Shown: piece after piece, positions 1-13,073 of the stretch
Layout: each line of letters begins with the position of its first letter
How positions within the stretch are numbered: the stretch's first letter is position 1
NCBI RefSeq assembly: GCF_004027225.2
Contig: NC_044290.2
Coordinates: forward strand, 4,914,906-4,978,905
Reading direction: 5' to 3'
DNA length: 64,000 bases
Source: Strigops habroptila
Lineage: Eukaryota; Chordata; Aves; Psittaciformes; Psittacidae
The notes under the pieces: generated by a model
What the model was told of the DNA's origin: nothing
The model's database searches: none
The model's input: only the letters and a program-made list of their open reading frames with translations
Made by a program: the position numbers and the translations under genes

Positions 1-3000
1 CATGTGGAGGGCTCAACAGGGCCCAGATTTGGCTGACATTTGCAAGGTTCCTGCTTTTCATTTCTACCCATTCTTGCTTTATTTTTAGCTGTTTTAAAAT
101 GACACATGTTTCCGTCTTTTAGGTAATGAGATGCTTTCCACTTAATTCAATCACTAGTTAATTTGATCCTCTATTTAATTTGTTCCAAACGTCTGGAAGC
201 ATAGTTCTATATCTTAAATATATGTATATATTACATATATAGCTTCCACCCTTTGCTCTGATCATTCTGCTTGCTCTAAACAACCCTTATAATTCAATCT
301 TAGGCTATTGAAACTTGCCATTTAATTAATAAGAAAAGCCCTAATCGAAGCAAGATAGAAGGAAAAGAAAAGGCTTAAGAGTCCTGGTCATAAAAGGCAA
401 CTATGACTGAAAGTTGCATCACAGAGTACCTGCAATTGGTTAATAACAGTTATGAGCTGTCAGATCTGTGAAGGTGGGGGTGAATTGATGGGACCTACAT
501 CTCTTAGCAAAATATAAAGAATAAATGTGAACAGCCCCTTGCATGGAACAGGATTTGAGGCTCAGCGTGATATAATGGAACATAAAACCTAAGAAGGTTG
601 CGTAGCAAAGTTTCATCAGTCACCTCAAGGCCTTTGGAGCTTGGAAATCAGATGGCGAGGGAAGAACACTGCTGCAGCCCGCGCCAAATCCGTGTTGTCT
701 CCAGCGCTGTCAGGAGCACCCACCGACACTCCATAAAGCTTTCACTTCCATTCCCAACAGATCCCTGCAAAACCCTCACCCACCCGGTTTAATCAAACAC
801 TCACCTCAGTGCTCAACCCCTGTGCTGACCTTTCTGCCTTTGGTATCAACAGATCAGCCCATCTGAGTGTCACATCCAGCTGGTGTTTGGGGAACGGATC
901 CGCTTTCGGCTTGCAGAGCTCTGTATATGTGTGTGTCTGCAGGAGGAGCATGCCCAGCCCAGCTCTCCGGCTGCAAGATGAGCAGTTTTACATGATGCTT
1001 CCCAGTATGTTGCTCTTGTGATCATCTAATGGGGTTTGCAAAGGCAAGAGAGAGCAGATGTAATGGGAACCTAGGGCTTTTCAGCCTTTGGGCCATGTGA
1101 ATTGTCAGCATGGGGTTCATTTTTACACATCCCAGTTGGAGCAGCATAGCTGTAGGGCAACAGAAGTCCTTGTCAGTGAATCTCCATGTTATTCTGCCAG
1201 GAAGTTGCTAAAAATCTTGCCATGTAACTTCCTTATTTTCATGGTGCTTTGCTTGCTGGAAACACTTGATGTGTGCCTGAGTGTTTCCTATGTCCGAGCA
1301 GTCACAAGCATCAGGATGCTCCTTCAAGGTGCCAGTTACTGAGTGCCAGGGGATGGAGGAGGCTGATGCCCTCTGGTCTCCGTGGACCAGTTATGGTGTC
1401 TGTGGCTTATGTGACAGGAATCCATTTCTGTGCCACAGTGTGGAGGTGAGCTGATCCCTCCATCTCACCAAGCAGCCACCCAGGGAAGTATGCTGTTAGC
1501 ATAAACATCAGCATAAGGAAACTCCAAACAGAGGGATGAGACTTTTCTCCTCCTTCACAGAAATAAAAACCTGATTTATGCTGGTTTCAGCTCTGTTGCT
1601 GCTTTCCTGAAGCAAAATGCTTTAGCCTTACTCCCGTGCCACTGTCTTCAGGGATGATGGCTTCAGGAGAGCTCAGGATGTCCTAGGGCGGGCAATCTCA
1701 AGGGCCCAGACACCATTCCTGCCCCTGCCACTGCTTTCCCCTGTGGTCTTGGTCATGTCACTTCCCAGATGTGATGTGGTTTTGGTGTGCCATGCACAGA
1801 GGAGTCCAGGGAAGTTCTTTCTGGCAGTTCTAATGCAGCTAGTGGGAAACTGGGCTTCACTGGATGCTTTGCATCCATTTTGTGCTATAACTGGTAACCG
1901 GAGAAGTGTAGATGCACAGGGTCAACGTCAGAGTTTGCCAACAGCAAAGGGAAATGTGCTGAGCAATGCATGTGAATGCCAGCACTTTGGGGCCATTATT
2001 CACAAGTGTCCTGTTGCAGTAACAGGTCAGCTTGCTCTCATCCTTGCCTGGTTTTATCCCTATTTCAGTATTTATTTATTTACTTTGCAATATATGCTGT
2101 GTCCCTGGGTAGCACAAATGAGCTGCCACTCTCCTAAGCTGCTCTTGCTTCTGCTGTTGCCTGGTGTTGTGTATTTTGGGATGCTGGACACCCCGCTGTG
2201 GTCTGGGGACTCATCCTGTGCCCATCATCACTCTGTGGGCTTCTCCACTGTCAGTGTCATAGGTGCAAGAGACCCTTCATAAGGAGCTGCCCTCTGTCTC
2301 TTCTGTCTTATCTGCTGTCATCTGCATCTTAATCCCCCTCCTCTCCTCACCCCACTGGAAAGTAAAGCTAGCAGAAAAAGCAGTGCTAACGAACACGACC
2401 CCACCACTATTTTATTTCCAATTGGCAGCTCATGCAAGCAGCCCTATTTTCTGTTCTAATAGAAAACTTTATGATGTACCAAATTACCCTGTAATCACCT
2501 GCGCTGAGTTGCCTCCTGAAAGGTAAACGATTTTGACTTTTTATGATCAGTTATTATTACTTTTTTGCCTATTCCATAAAAAAAGAAGGGGGTTTGCATT
2601 AAAGAGACCCTGAGGTTGCAAACCAGAGCTGCTGGGTGCCACTGAGGACTGCTGCAGGTGTAGGGCTGTACAGCAGCAGGTCTGGGGTGGTGGCTGCATC
2701 CATCCCCTGGTCACTGCTGGCTGTCACCTCCCCATCACCTCCCCAGGGCCTGGTGCAACCCGCTACACTCACATAGATGCTGATGGATGGAAGAAATCGC
2801 TTGTCAGGCACAAAAGGGAGGGTTCTGGGGCATGCAAAGCCCAGGCGTTACTCTGCATGTTGTGGAGTGCCATCTCCTGGCTTGATACGAATTAACTGGG
2901 ACTCCCGCAGCTTGATACCACCCGTAGGGAACCCAGGGCAGCTGCTCCTGCTCCCTTTAGGCTGGTGTCCTGGTCAGGGAATGATCTAGGGAGGCTGGAG

Positions 3001-5577
3001 CAGGAGATGGGAGCACTTAATCCAGAGCTGCTCTCCTGTGCTAGTTGGGGAGAGCTCATTTCCTGGTAATGGCTTTGTCTGAATTCAAGTAGCTGAGCCC
3101 TTGAGTAACCCAAGTTGGAAGTGATACGATTGGGAAGTCACGTTAGCGTTTTCCGCTGTATTTTGCAGTGCAGAAGCAGCAGGGAGGTATGGGATGTGAT
3201 CCAGAGAGGGATTAGGCAGGAAACTTCCCATGGGGATGACATCCACTTTAGCTTATCCAAAATTAGGTGCCTAAATATCTTCCTGGCTCTGCATGAAGGT
3301 GACTGCAAAGGACACGCTTAAATCGACTCAATATCTGCTTGTATTTGTAAAAGTATGTGATTTGGTTTTGTTTGTAGCTGGACCTGGCTGGTGAACTGGA
3401 GATTTAAAAGAACTGGAGCAGGAAACATGAAGACCTACTTGGTAACAGCTTGTCCTGCCCCCCCTTAGGTAAGAGCTGATGTTCTTCACCAAGGAATTGC
3501 TGTCCTGTATTGGTCTGAATCAGCTGCTTTTAATCACTGCAGCCATCACATTTCCATCAGTTGCTGTCAATTCTGACAAATCTGACTGCAAAATAGGGAA
3601 CCATTTATGTGAAAAAGATTTCAACTCGGTCCAGTGAATGCACTTTTCATGTTTTTCATTATGCATATTGTTCCAGTAACTAAAAACTGCAAAATCTGCT
3701 GATCTATTGCTAGTTAGTTCAACACAAAGGGTGTAATGGTGAAAGAGCAGTGCTGATTTTGTGAAACCATCATAGTTGTTCGCTCTTCACTGAAGCGCTT
3801 GGTGAAACCTGTGATTAAAAAGGCTGGATAGAATTTTGCAGTAGTTGAAATGCTTGAAAAAGTGACATTTAAATATTTCTACCTTTACTATCAAAAGCCT
3901 CACTTAGGAGGTTTGACCACTCTTTCTGATTCCCGTCTCTGTGTGAACAGTGTGGGTTTGTTGCTGCTGTTCGTTTTGCCTGGTAACAGAGCTCCAGAGC
4001 TGGCAGCCCCATTGGTGCCTGCTGCTCTGCTCACTCCCGCTCTGGTGCATGCATCCATAAGAGACAGCTTTCCAATCATTGGAATAAAGGGGGATTTAAT
4101 GGAGCTATACGTGTATTTATAGTAACTTCTGTTGCTTGCCTGTCTCAACACTGTCACTACTGTCTAACAGCAAATCAGATTTCAGCTGCACTTCGTTGCA
4201 CAGATGCCCAGTGAGTTGGTGCCTGTTTGTTACTGGGCACAGGCTCCAGTGGCCCTGGATGCTGGGACAGTCCTGGGGCTGAGCTATGCTGGGAGTGGCT
4301 GGTGCATGGGTGCAGGGTGGGTTGGAAATTGGACCTTGTGTGTCTCTGAGAGATGACTAAGAAGTCAGTGTTGGTTCCCAGCATCTGCTCGGAAAGATTT
4401 TGGGGTGGGAGGTGGCAAGCTCCTTCTGCCCATCTGTCTATCTGCCTAATCCCAAATAGCCCGTGGAAACTGGTTCTCCCTGGAGAAGCTGAAGATCCAT
4501 TTCATCATGTCTGGTTTGAAAAGCCCTGCCCTGGCTGCAGCCATCAACCCACATCTGCCCGGGTCACCTCGGTGGTTTTGGGAGGCTGTTGCCCACGTGG
4601 GCATCATTCTCCTCCTTCAGAGGGAGCTTTCCACAGAGCCAGGGCAAGGTGCTCTCCTCCTCCAGGGAGACCAGAGGGACTCACAGCAGAAAGAAATAGA
4701 AAACAGATCCTTGGCCTTCTAAAATTTAGTGCTGAGAGTGATGACACAAAGAGCAATAATTCTCTTGGATTCACTTACTGTCCAGCTTTCGGAGACAAGA
4801 TTACTCACTTTTTCCCTGTGGAGAGGGCAGAAATGAACATCAGGTGCTCTGACATGATTTAGGCAACTACCCACCCCTGATCTGGCTGCGTAGCACCAGC
4901 AAGCATCTTTTTGCAGCTGTAGTTACGCAGTTCCTAAAACACATCCCCTCCTGGTAGGGAGATGGAGTGACAGAAAGCCCTCCGGCTTCAGCAATGACTT
5001 TGCCCACTTTCAACTCATCTCTTGCCTTAGTTCTTTACACCTACCAACACCCTACTTTGGTTTCTTTAAAAGCTGTCTGTTTATGATATGTGGGTGAAAT
5101 CTGGTCATGCTGTACTGTTTATTAGTCCAAAACTGAGGTCAGGCAGGTTGGATTTCTTTCCCGAGTGCTTTTATAATATTTGTGTTAGCTGGGCAGCTAA
5201 GTGCTGTCAGATGTAGCGGCAATGGAGCTTACTGCTGTTGAAATTTTTATGGTTTCATGCATTTTACAGCATCACCTGTCAGACTCCAGCAATCATGATG
5301 TCACCTGTAGTGGAATATATAAATTGGAACAGAGGAGACTGGAGCTAGGGGAGTTCTTCAGTAATCTGGAGCTCTTTTCTCCCCTCCTCCTCTGGTGGGG
5401 GAGGCTGGGAGGTCTGAAGGCATGGCGAAAGAAAAGGAGCAGAGCTCTCTTCTCCCCCGGGCTTTGCCCCAGCTGTTCTGCATGATCTGGGCAAAATCGC
5501 TGCCTTCGCTCCGCCTGCAGTTTCTCTGCTACCTCTTTGTTTGGCTGGTTGTGTCATTTGGGATATGGTCTGTTGTA
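1..5577. other. Gene-free sequence, no recognisable exon
   Basis: I see no family-like coding exon here. The open frames are short and have no recognisable domains. An AT-rich patch with TATATA runs lies at 205-241, and a short (TTTA)n-like stretch at 2064-2082. At 3262-3276 there is a TTAGGTGCCTAA palindrome of the kind found in old amniote repeats. Confidence 0.6.
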
Positions 5578-5890
5578 ATCATAGAATAGTTAGGGTTGGA
5601 AAGGACCTTAAGATCATCTAGTTTCAATCCCCTGCCAGGGATGCCTCACGCTAGACCATGCCACCCAAGACTCTGTCCAACCTGGCCTTGAACACCGCCA
5701 GGGATGGAGCATTTACCACTTCTCTGGGCAACCTGTGCCAGTGCCTCACCACCCTCCCAGTAAAGAACTTCTTCCTTATATCTAACTTGAACTTCTGCTG
5801 TTTCAGTTTGAACCCATCACCTCTTGCCCTATCATTACAGTCCCTGATGAAGAGTCCCCCTCCAGCACCCTTGTAGCCCCCTTCAGATAC
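5578..5890 (-). mobile_element. CR1 LINE, 3' fragment
   Basis: The plus strand starts ATCATAGAATAGTTAGGG, the reverse complement of the CR1 3' terminus. It continues through the CR1 3' region (GGAAAGGACCTTAAGATCAT, then the TGTCCAACCTGGCCTTGAAC segment) to about 5890, where similarity stops. About 313 bp remain. On the minus strand the end of the degraded CR1 ORF2 is still readable (RHWHRLPREVVNAPSLAVFK). The element is 5'-truncated, as almost all bird CR1 copies are, and is not mobile. Confidence 0.93.
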
Positions 5891-7637
5891 CCCAAGATAT
5901 GGGAAAGGCTCTCTGGGTGCTGGGGAGTCTCTGGTGGCTGTGATGTAGTCTGGTACCCCATGCGTGTGGGATGGAGATGTCAGGTCTAGCGGCTGCAGCA
6001 GGCCACGTGGGTGCTGGCAGGGATGGACAGAAGGAAGGGCGGCTTCACCTGGCAAGTGTTCCACCATTCGTGAAGAGAGCAATGGGATGGGACTTGTTCT
6101 CTGTGAATAGGCAAGCACCGCACATCTGGGGTACTCTCTGCCTGCTGCTCATGAGGTGTGGCCAGCGCTGGTCTCACCATGCTCAACTCACACCTCCTGG
6201 GCAGCATTTGGTCTCTATTCAGTTTTAGTGTTGTTGCAGTTTTGATTGCAGTCAATTTACAACAACAGGGGAGCACAAGGGCTTGTTGAGTTGGTCAAAG
6301 CCCAGCAGAGGTTTGAGCTGTGTGGCTGTGGGCAGGAGGACACACTCTGTTCCCAGCATTGGGCACCGGGATGGATGCAACTCTGCATGTTGCGTGTCGT
6401 ATCCTCAGATCAACCATAGTCCACATGCTCCACCGAAAGAGGGGTTCAGAGATCAATGAGAAGATTCACCAACAGGTCTAATAGCGGCTGTGATCTGTGT
6501 TGTTGGAAGCAGGAAGATGATTGTTGTTTCCTGGTTCTCACTGGTGTAGTCTTTTCCCTGCAAACACTACCTTAATTATCAAACGAGCATTAAGATGATA
6601 TTCTATGTGGCTTAACAACAACAAATGAAGACATGTAGCCCTATTGCTGAGCTGTAAACCCTCAGTAAAAATGGCTTAAGAACATACTGATCAGGTTTTA
6701 AGAGCTCTGTAACTGATATGCAGCTTATGCTATCGTTAGGCCTCAATAAATCTGTTTCTAATAATCGCTATTTACTGAGGTTTCGCAACTATGCCAGAGG
6801 TACAGATCTGTTACCTTGTGGTCCAGCCTCAATAAATGTGTTTTTAATAATCAATTGGTACTTCAATAATAAACAAGAATTGCTTTATTAAATATGAATT
6901 TGAACATGTTCTGCATTTCAGTTGTACTGAAATCACCCTCTTTATTTTTGTTTTTACTCTGAAGCAGCTTTTACTGACCAGTTATGGGTACCAGCATACA
7001 CCAAACATTACTGCTCCTTACAGAGCATTGCTGACTTTGCCTGATTTATAACTCATGACAGTATTTCAGTGCTTTGTTTCTACCCTCAGCCTAAGCAGTC
7101 TATCAGTTGCTTCCAAGCAATCTTCCTAGGAGAAATGCTGCAGTCCCTCTTATGGATCATTAACTGGAAATGAACTTGGGACCTGAGGATATAAACAGGC
7201 TGCCTGCTGCCATCCGACCTAGCAGACCAACACTTTTAATTGACAGTGCAAGTAATAGTGGTGTGGGACTCTAATCTTTTACAGAAAACCCAGTAAATGG
7301 AGAGGAAAGTTGATTTCTTGCAGTGCCACTGGGAAGGTTTATTGTTTTTCAGAGCCTGCGTCTCAACCCGGGTCTTCAGAGCCAGGTTCTCCCATAAACA
7401 GACATCTCAACTCATCTGCCACTGACTGCCCTCCCATGCCCAAGTTTTCTTCCCAGGGCTGGTTCAGGATTCTGCTGAGCGTGGTTGAGTGTGGCGCCAT
7501 ATCCATGGGCTTTGAGAAGCCATTCCTGGACAGGAGGTGAGTAACACAAGTAATATCCATGGTTCACATCACCCTAACCAAACACCCATTGCGTCTTAAA
7601 ACTTCTCTAATGTGAGACCTTTACAATCTTGTGTACC
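5891..7637. other. Gene-free sequence with an AT-rich island
   Basis: No exon is recognised. Sequence from about 6560 to 7060 is noticeably richer in A and T than its surroundings and contains the 26-bp spaced direct repeat. No transposon family is recognised in it. Confidence 0.55.
6741..6852. repeat. Spaced direct repeat, 26 bp, 86 bp apart
   Basis: CCTCAATAAAT and TAATAATC bracket both copies at 6741-6766 and 6827-6852, with 24 of 26 bases identical. The surrounding sequence is AT-rich. Both copies contain AATAAA on the plus strand. The intervening 60 bp is not duplicated. Confidence 0.85.
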
Positions 7638-7768
7638 ATCATAGAATCATAGAGTGGTTTGGGTTGGAAAGGACCTTAAGATCATCCAGTTCCAACTTCC
7701 CTGCCATGAGCAGGGACGGCTCACACTAGACCGTGTCACCCAAGGCTCTGTCTAACCTGGCCTTGAAA
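7638..7768 (-). mobile_element. CR1 LINE, short 3' fragment
   Basis: Plus-strand sequence opens with ATCATAGAATCATAGAG, two copies of the terminal CR1 octamer in reverse complement. It runs through GGTTTGGGTTGGAAAGGACC to CTAACCTGGCCTTGAA, where it breaks off. About 131 bp of a 5'-truncated copy. Confidence 0.92.
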
Positions 7769-8894
7769 TGCTTGGGAATATTCTTCACTCCTAAGGCACA
7801 GTTCGTTTGCCTGCACAGGAATGATACGAGCACTGCTCTTTCAGCACCTTCCACTTCCATTTCACTGGAGGAAAGCTTTGAATCTTAGTCCCATCCCCAC
7901 CTTCTCAAATGACCTTTCAGCGCTGGGGCAGACCACACTCCTCTCCCCTAAATGGGACCTTCTGCAGAGAGTCGAGCCACCCGGGGCTGTTAGTGGCTCT
8001 GAGGTGGGATGATCCCCCACTTTGCCACCCCACACAGCTCAGCCCAGCTGCAGCTGGGGCACCCCACGGGTGCCAGACCCCGCTCAGCAATGAGAACCGT
8101 ATGTGCGCGCCGGCGCTCCTCGCGTATGGCGAATGTCACATTGGATTAAGGCACATCAAGCCATAACAGGTGCAGAGTTCGATGCCTTTAATTAGTCCAG
8201 TCAAAGGCAGGAATTCCCCTCTGCTGGGTGAGTCTGCTCCCAATGACAAGAAGATTAGCAGCCTCAGCTTGTGAGCGTTGAACTCGGAGTTTTCCGTCCC
8301 ACTTTAAGTCAGTTGCAATTTTCTGTTCCTTATGCTGGGAGTTTTGAGGGGCTGGTTTCATTCCAGGAGGGCAGGGGTCAAAGCACTTCGGCAATGGCAA
8401 GGAGCCCTGTCCCCAGTGTGTCTTTGGGCAAATTGCTCCCTCCTGGACTACCTCTGGGTTGGACATTTTGTGCCTTTCTGGATCTAACAGGGAACCTAGG
8501 AATGCACCAAGACCTCCCTGGGGAATGCTAGCAGCAACAGTGGTGTCTGATGGACATCAAGTCACCCAGAGTATTGAGAAGTGCAGTATTGAACAGACCA
8601 AAGGACAGAAATCCTCCTGTCTGGCAGTATGTGCCAACCACAAGCTGCTTGGGAGGATGTGCGTCGCCATGCTTCAGCTGTGTAAAGCAGCTGGTAGGTG
8701 GTTGTGTTTGAGCAGTCCCATGCTGCCCTTTGTCTCTGCTCCTGATCGATCCTGTTCAACCACATCTCTGTCCTCAAGGCTATAAATACCTGTGGGCAGT
8801 GCTAAAATCCAGCACTGTGGGGCCAGAGACCCACCAAGAGCTACTCTGGGCTCCTGATGCGTTTTTACCAGGGCTGTTTATGGGGCTTTTTATT
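7769..8894. other. Gene-free sequence between two CR1 fragments
   Basis: I recognise no exon, RNA gene or repeat family. The CR1 copies on either side point in opposite directions, so they are separate insertions. Confidence 0.55.
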
Positions 8895-9440
8895 GCGTTC
8901 CGCTCTGGGGCAGCCAACACAAAAGGGATGTGGACCTGCTCAAGTGAGTCCAGAGGAGGCTGCAGAGATGCTGCGAGGGCTGGAGCAGCACTGCTCTGGA
9001 GCCAGGCTGAGAGAGCTGGGCTGGTTCAGCCTGGAGAAGCAAAGGCTCCTTTAAGGGAGACCTTAGAGCAGCTCCAGAGCCTAAAGGGGCTACAAGGAAG
9101 CTGGAGAAGGACTTCTAATACAAGCAGATAGTGACAGGACAAGGGGAATGGCTTTAACTTGCCAGAGCGGAGATTGAGATGAGCTCTGAGGCAGAAGTTC
9201 TTCCCTGTGAGGGTGCTGAGGCACTGGCACGGGGTGCCCAGAGAAGCTGTGGCTGCCCCATCCCTGGCACAGGGTGCCCAGAGAAGCTGTGGCTGCCCCA
9301 TCCCTGGCAGTGTTCAAGGCCAGGTTGGACACAGGGGCTTGGAGCAACCTGCTCTAGTGAAAGGTGTCCCTGCCCATGGCAGGGGGTTGGAACTGTAGGA
9401 ACTTTAAGGTCCCAACCCAAACCATTCTATGATTCCTATG
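8895..9440 (+). mobile_element. CR1 LINE, longest copy in the window (about 0.55 kb)
   Basis: Similarity to CR1 starts near CGCTCTGGGG at 8901 and passes through AGTCCAGAGGAGGCTGCAGA and CTGGTTCAGCCTGGAGAAGC. It ends in the 3' terminus ACCATTCTATGATTCCTATG. Within it, a 40-bp unit is duplicated in tandem at 9224-9303. The CTTGGAGCAACCTGCTCTAG stretch puts it in a different CR1 subfamily from the copies with GAGCCTTGGGTGACA. No intact reading frame. Confidence 0.93.
9224..9303 (+). repeat. 40-bp tandem duplication inside a CR1 copy
   Basis: Two adjacent 40-bp units, 9224-9263 and 9264-9303, both begin CTGGCAC and carry GGGTGCCCAGAGAAGC. They differ at one base (G versus A at unit position 8). 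The next unit begins CTGGCA and then returns to the normal CR1 sequence. Other CR1 copies in this window have the unit once. Confidence 0.9.
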
Positions 9441-12400
9441 TCTGCTGCGGTTGCCTCACAGCTAGTACTGGCTGTGGTGAACATGGATAAAGTCTTGAAT
9501 ACCTGTGATGTGGTCTAAATTGTCTAAAATATCTATTTCTAGGATGCTGTTGAAGTACTCAACCTATGTGTTGTTCTAGTTTATATTTTCTTACAAACAT
9601 TAAAATTTCTTTTCTTGCTACATGTCACCCCATTACTAGAGTTAATATCAATAGAGGGGAAATGCCTTAATTCCATATTTATCTCCTTTTTCTATCCATT
9701 TGGTTTAAGCTAAGCTCTACAGGACCTTGAGTTTCTTTGTCAGACCTGTAGGAAGGGTTTTGTGTCTGACTGCTTGTCCATTTTCTCAGCTCAGTAATAT
9801 TCTTCCCTGGAGTATTTGAGATCCTGAAATTTTTTTTCTTGCCACAGCAAAATTATTCAGCTTTTGACTTAAATGGATTTTTACTTTGGTAACTTCACGC
9901 TGCCTTCTCTGAAAGCGAGTCCTGTGCTTGCATGCAATTTTACATTATCTTTACATGGAAGTGGGTCAAAAGTCTGGTTGGCAAAGTGTTTTCGTGACAT
10001 CTGTAAATAAGAATAAACAGTTTGGGAGTATTCTAAATACCTTGGAAACATGTGAGAACTAGAGCTGCTTGGGTTATTGTTGGATTAACTGCAGCAAACT
10101 GAGATGTCTGGGTAGAATCTTGTATCAGAGATAAAGTGATCATATGGCAGAGCAGAAGTTAAGATATTCTTGGAGTTTTGAGATCAGGATCTCAGCTGAT
10201 AGAAGCATAAATCGCTGAGACCAGTAAGATCTTTCTCATAACCATGCAGGTGAGACAAGCACAGGCTGCAGCTGTTAGTGAAGTTGCAGAAAGCAAAGTG
10301 GTTCTGTGCACAACGCCCCTTTGTTTTGGTTATTTTGGGGTAGGTCATAACCCAAACCCCAGGTTCTTAAGCTAGGGGTCCTCATGTGCCCTGGGGCCTT
10401 GTAGCCACAGGCAGGGAGGGTGTATGAACATGGCCATGACTGATGCTTCCTGCCTGCAAAGGCAGCTCCATCTGCAGTAGTCAGGATCTAAGATTTAAGG
10501 TCAGGCAGGATGGATCATTTTTGGAGGCTGGCAGGTTTCCAAGTCACCCCTATCCTGGATATTGCCCCTCATAAAGGCCACTGTGGTATGCTGGGTCCTT
10601 CGGTTGGAACAGTATTTTCCTAGCAAATTACTCCGTGGTGCACCCGGGATGCAGTCATTTATGAGACAGATTTGCATGAAGGGTACACACTGCATGTATA
10701 AGGGGAAATCCTACTCGGACTGTTCTGCTGTGAGTTGAAAGAGGCTGTGCTGGAGACGGGAGCAAGGCAGTGAAATCCCACTCGAGCCATTCGGCCATCA
10801 CTGATGGGCTCAGTGTTTAGTCAGGTGCAGCCCAGCTTGTGTCCACAACCCTCATGTTGTGGACCCTTACCTTAAAGAAAGCTTTCTTGGGACGTGTCAG
10901 AAAGAAAGGCTGTGGCTCAGACACCATGAAAGGGAAGTTTATTTAAGTAATTACCAATGAGGCAGTGGGTGCTTCCTGAGAATTAATGACTGGTGGGTTT
11001 TTGATGGCCTTTGCATGATCTTCAGGAAACGGCCCAAGCTGACGGCTTGATGGTGTGTAGGGAAGTGCAAACGCATGTAGGGGTGTGATAGGTGGATGAC
11101 ATTTGCTTTGGTGGCTCTTGGAAGAGCAGCTCAGCAGAACAGAGCAGAGATTCTTGCACAGCCTCGGGGGAATTCCTTGGCTTATTTCATTGCAGTGATT
11201 TTGAGCTGACTTCCCAAAAGGTCTTTGGAAAGCTCAGCTTTAATATCCTCTGCCCTGGTCAGAGGGAGGTACCCCCAGCCCCTGAACTCCAGGGGACCTG
11301 TGGCGGTTTACTGAAGCAGAGGATTTGGCTTGCTGCTTCTGACACTGATCTTGTTTGGTTTCCACAGCTCATTACTGCTCCTTTTGCATTCTTGTGGAAG
11401 CTGCTTGGGTTTGTTCCTCTTCCTTTTTCAGTCCTGTATGAAAAACCACTGAGCTTTCTAGTACTGTATTGCCATCATTAATAATAATACTTTTAAATTA
11501 TTCTATTCAGCCTTTCTCAAACGTCTTCCTGACTATCATCTTCTTTGCTCTTTGCCTTCCTTCAGTGTCCTGAGGAAACTTGCATTTTCTAGAAGTTATG
11601 CCAAGGAAGGACAGGGAAGCTGGCTCTGATATTTATGCATTTTTCCTAAGCAGCCCTTACCAGCTGGTGGAGAAGTGATGGGCCTTCTAGTGCCCAGAAT
11701 GTGGAGATAAAGGCCCTAGAACAGCAGAAGTATCTAGTCTGAGTTCCTCCCCTCTCCCATGCCACTTGAGGCTTCCTATCAGCAGCTGGGTTGATGATGG
11801 TGGTGTCAAGAAGTGGCTGAGAGGGGGTATCAATAGCCATGAACTTGGGTGGAGGGAGGGTTGCACTTGGTTTAAGGTCTGTCTCAGCCCCAGTTGTTGA
11901 GCAGTGCCACTCAAGGATACCAGCACTGTTCAGAAGGCAACTCCAGAGCAGTTTGTTAAAAGCCCTGGTTTCTATAAAGTGCAGGGTGGCAGACCTGGAC
12001 ACCTGAGGTGAGGTACCACACACACAGGTTTGGGAAGGGTTTGCTGGTGGAGCCCAGCCTATGTGTCACTAGCAGGTGTTGGAAACCAGGGCATTTCTGT
12101 GACACTTTTAGTGAAAAATGATCATTTTCTGATGAACTGTAATGAAAATTTCCAGCTAACTCTCAACCCAGGCTTTCCTTTCACCTCGACCCTTTCTCCT
12201 CAGTCTGTTGCTCCCTATGGTTTTGCCCAGCCAGCAGGATGCTGAGCATTGGAGCTGAGGAATTGTTAGTGATCAGGGTGCCCTAAATGCCAGCAGCAGA
12301 TGCAATAAAGGACTGTTCCTTCCCACTTGAAATGCCTGTTGCGTTTGCCAGGCAGCCAACACTGTAAATTCATTCTAACTATTTAAAAAGACCTTTTAAA

Positions 12401-12907
12401 GGTTTTGAATGGTTTCTGGCTCATTCTGTAGCAATAAAAACATAGTGCCTGAGAGTCAGACGTTCAGGACCTTAACCAAGTAACTAAATACAAAGATACT
12501 TGGAAGCATTGTGGAGTGCTTAGAAACAAGATCATTACACTGGTCCTTACACTGTTGTTTGCATGCTCATAATCACTGTCCTGGGCTCTGTCTGGTGACA
12601 TTTGGGGTTACTACGGAACAAAGAAATAGGGTAGGGATTTGCAAAATGAGAATCCCACCTGCTGTGGGGTGGTGGAACAATTGTGTGAAGAAAACAGGCT
12701 AAAAAAGGCAAGTGAGGTGGAGAGTTTTCCTTCTCATCCTGCTGCACAGAGGCAGGAGATCAAACATTGCTCGTCTTGTCTGGTTTTGTAAGGATAGGTT
12801 TCATCTTGTCCCTTCAGATGACTCTTCTGAAGGAGACATTACTGAAGGAGACACACTACCAGCAATTTTCTTTCCTGCCATGGTTAGGGTGGGACCAGGG
12901 CTTGCTT
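9441..12907. other. Gene-free sequence
   Basis: No coding exon is recognised. The longest frames (about 125-130 codons near 11092-12023) have no familiar domain and lack consistent splice context. No recent transposon is visible. Confidence 0.55.
12826..12855. repeat. Two-copy 15-bp tandem repeat
   Basis: CTGAAGGAGACA occurs in both of two adjacent 15-bp units (12826-12840 and 12841-12855). It lies about 50 bp before a CR1 fragment. Confidence 0.75.
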
Positions 12908-13073
12908 CCAGAGAAGTGGTAAATGCTCCATCCCTGGCAGTGTTCAAGGCCAGGTTGGACAGAGCCTTGGGTGACATGGTCTAGCATGAGGAGTCCCTAC
13001 CCATGGCAGGGGGTTGGAACTGGATGATCTTAAGGTCTTTTCTAACCCAAACCAATCTGTGATTCTATGATTC
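12908..13073 (+). mobile_element. CR1 LINE, 3' fragment
   Basis: Begins with CCAGAGAAGTGGTAAATGC and continues through CAGTGTTCAAGGCCAGGTTG and GAGCCTTGGGTGACATGGTC. It ends with CTGTGATTCTATGATTCC. About 166 bp, sense on the plus strand, 5'-truncated. Confidence 0.92.

Noticed and set aside
5651..6118. 155-codon minus-strand frame ending in a CR1 ORF2-like tail
   Set aside because: Only the last 70 or so codons are CR1. The rest is unrelated flanking sequence, so it is a chance fusion and not a gene.
8176..8186. GTTCGATGCC resembling a tRNA T-loop
   Set aside because: No A-box, acceptor stem or cloverleaf could be built around it. I found no convincing tRNA anywhere in the window.
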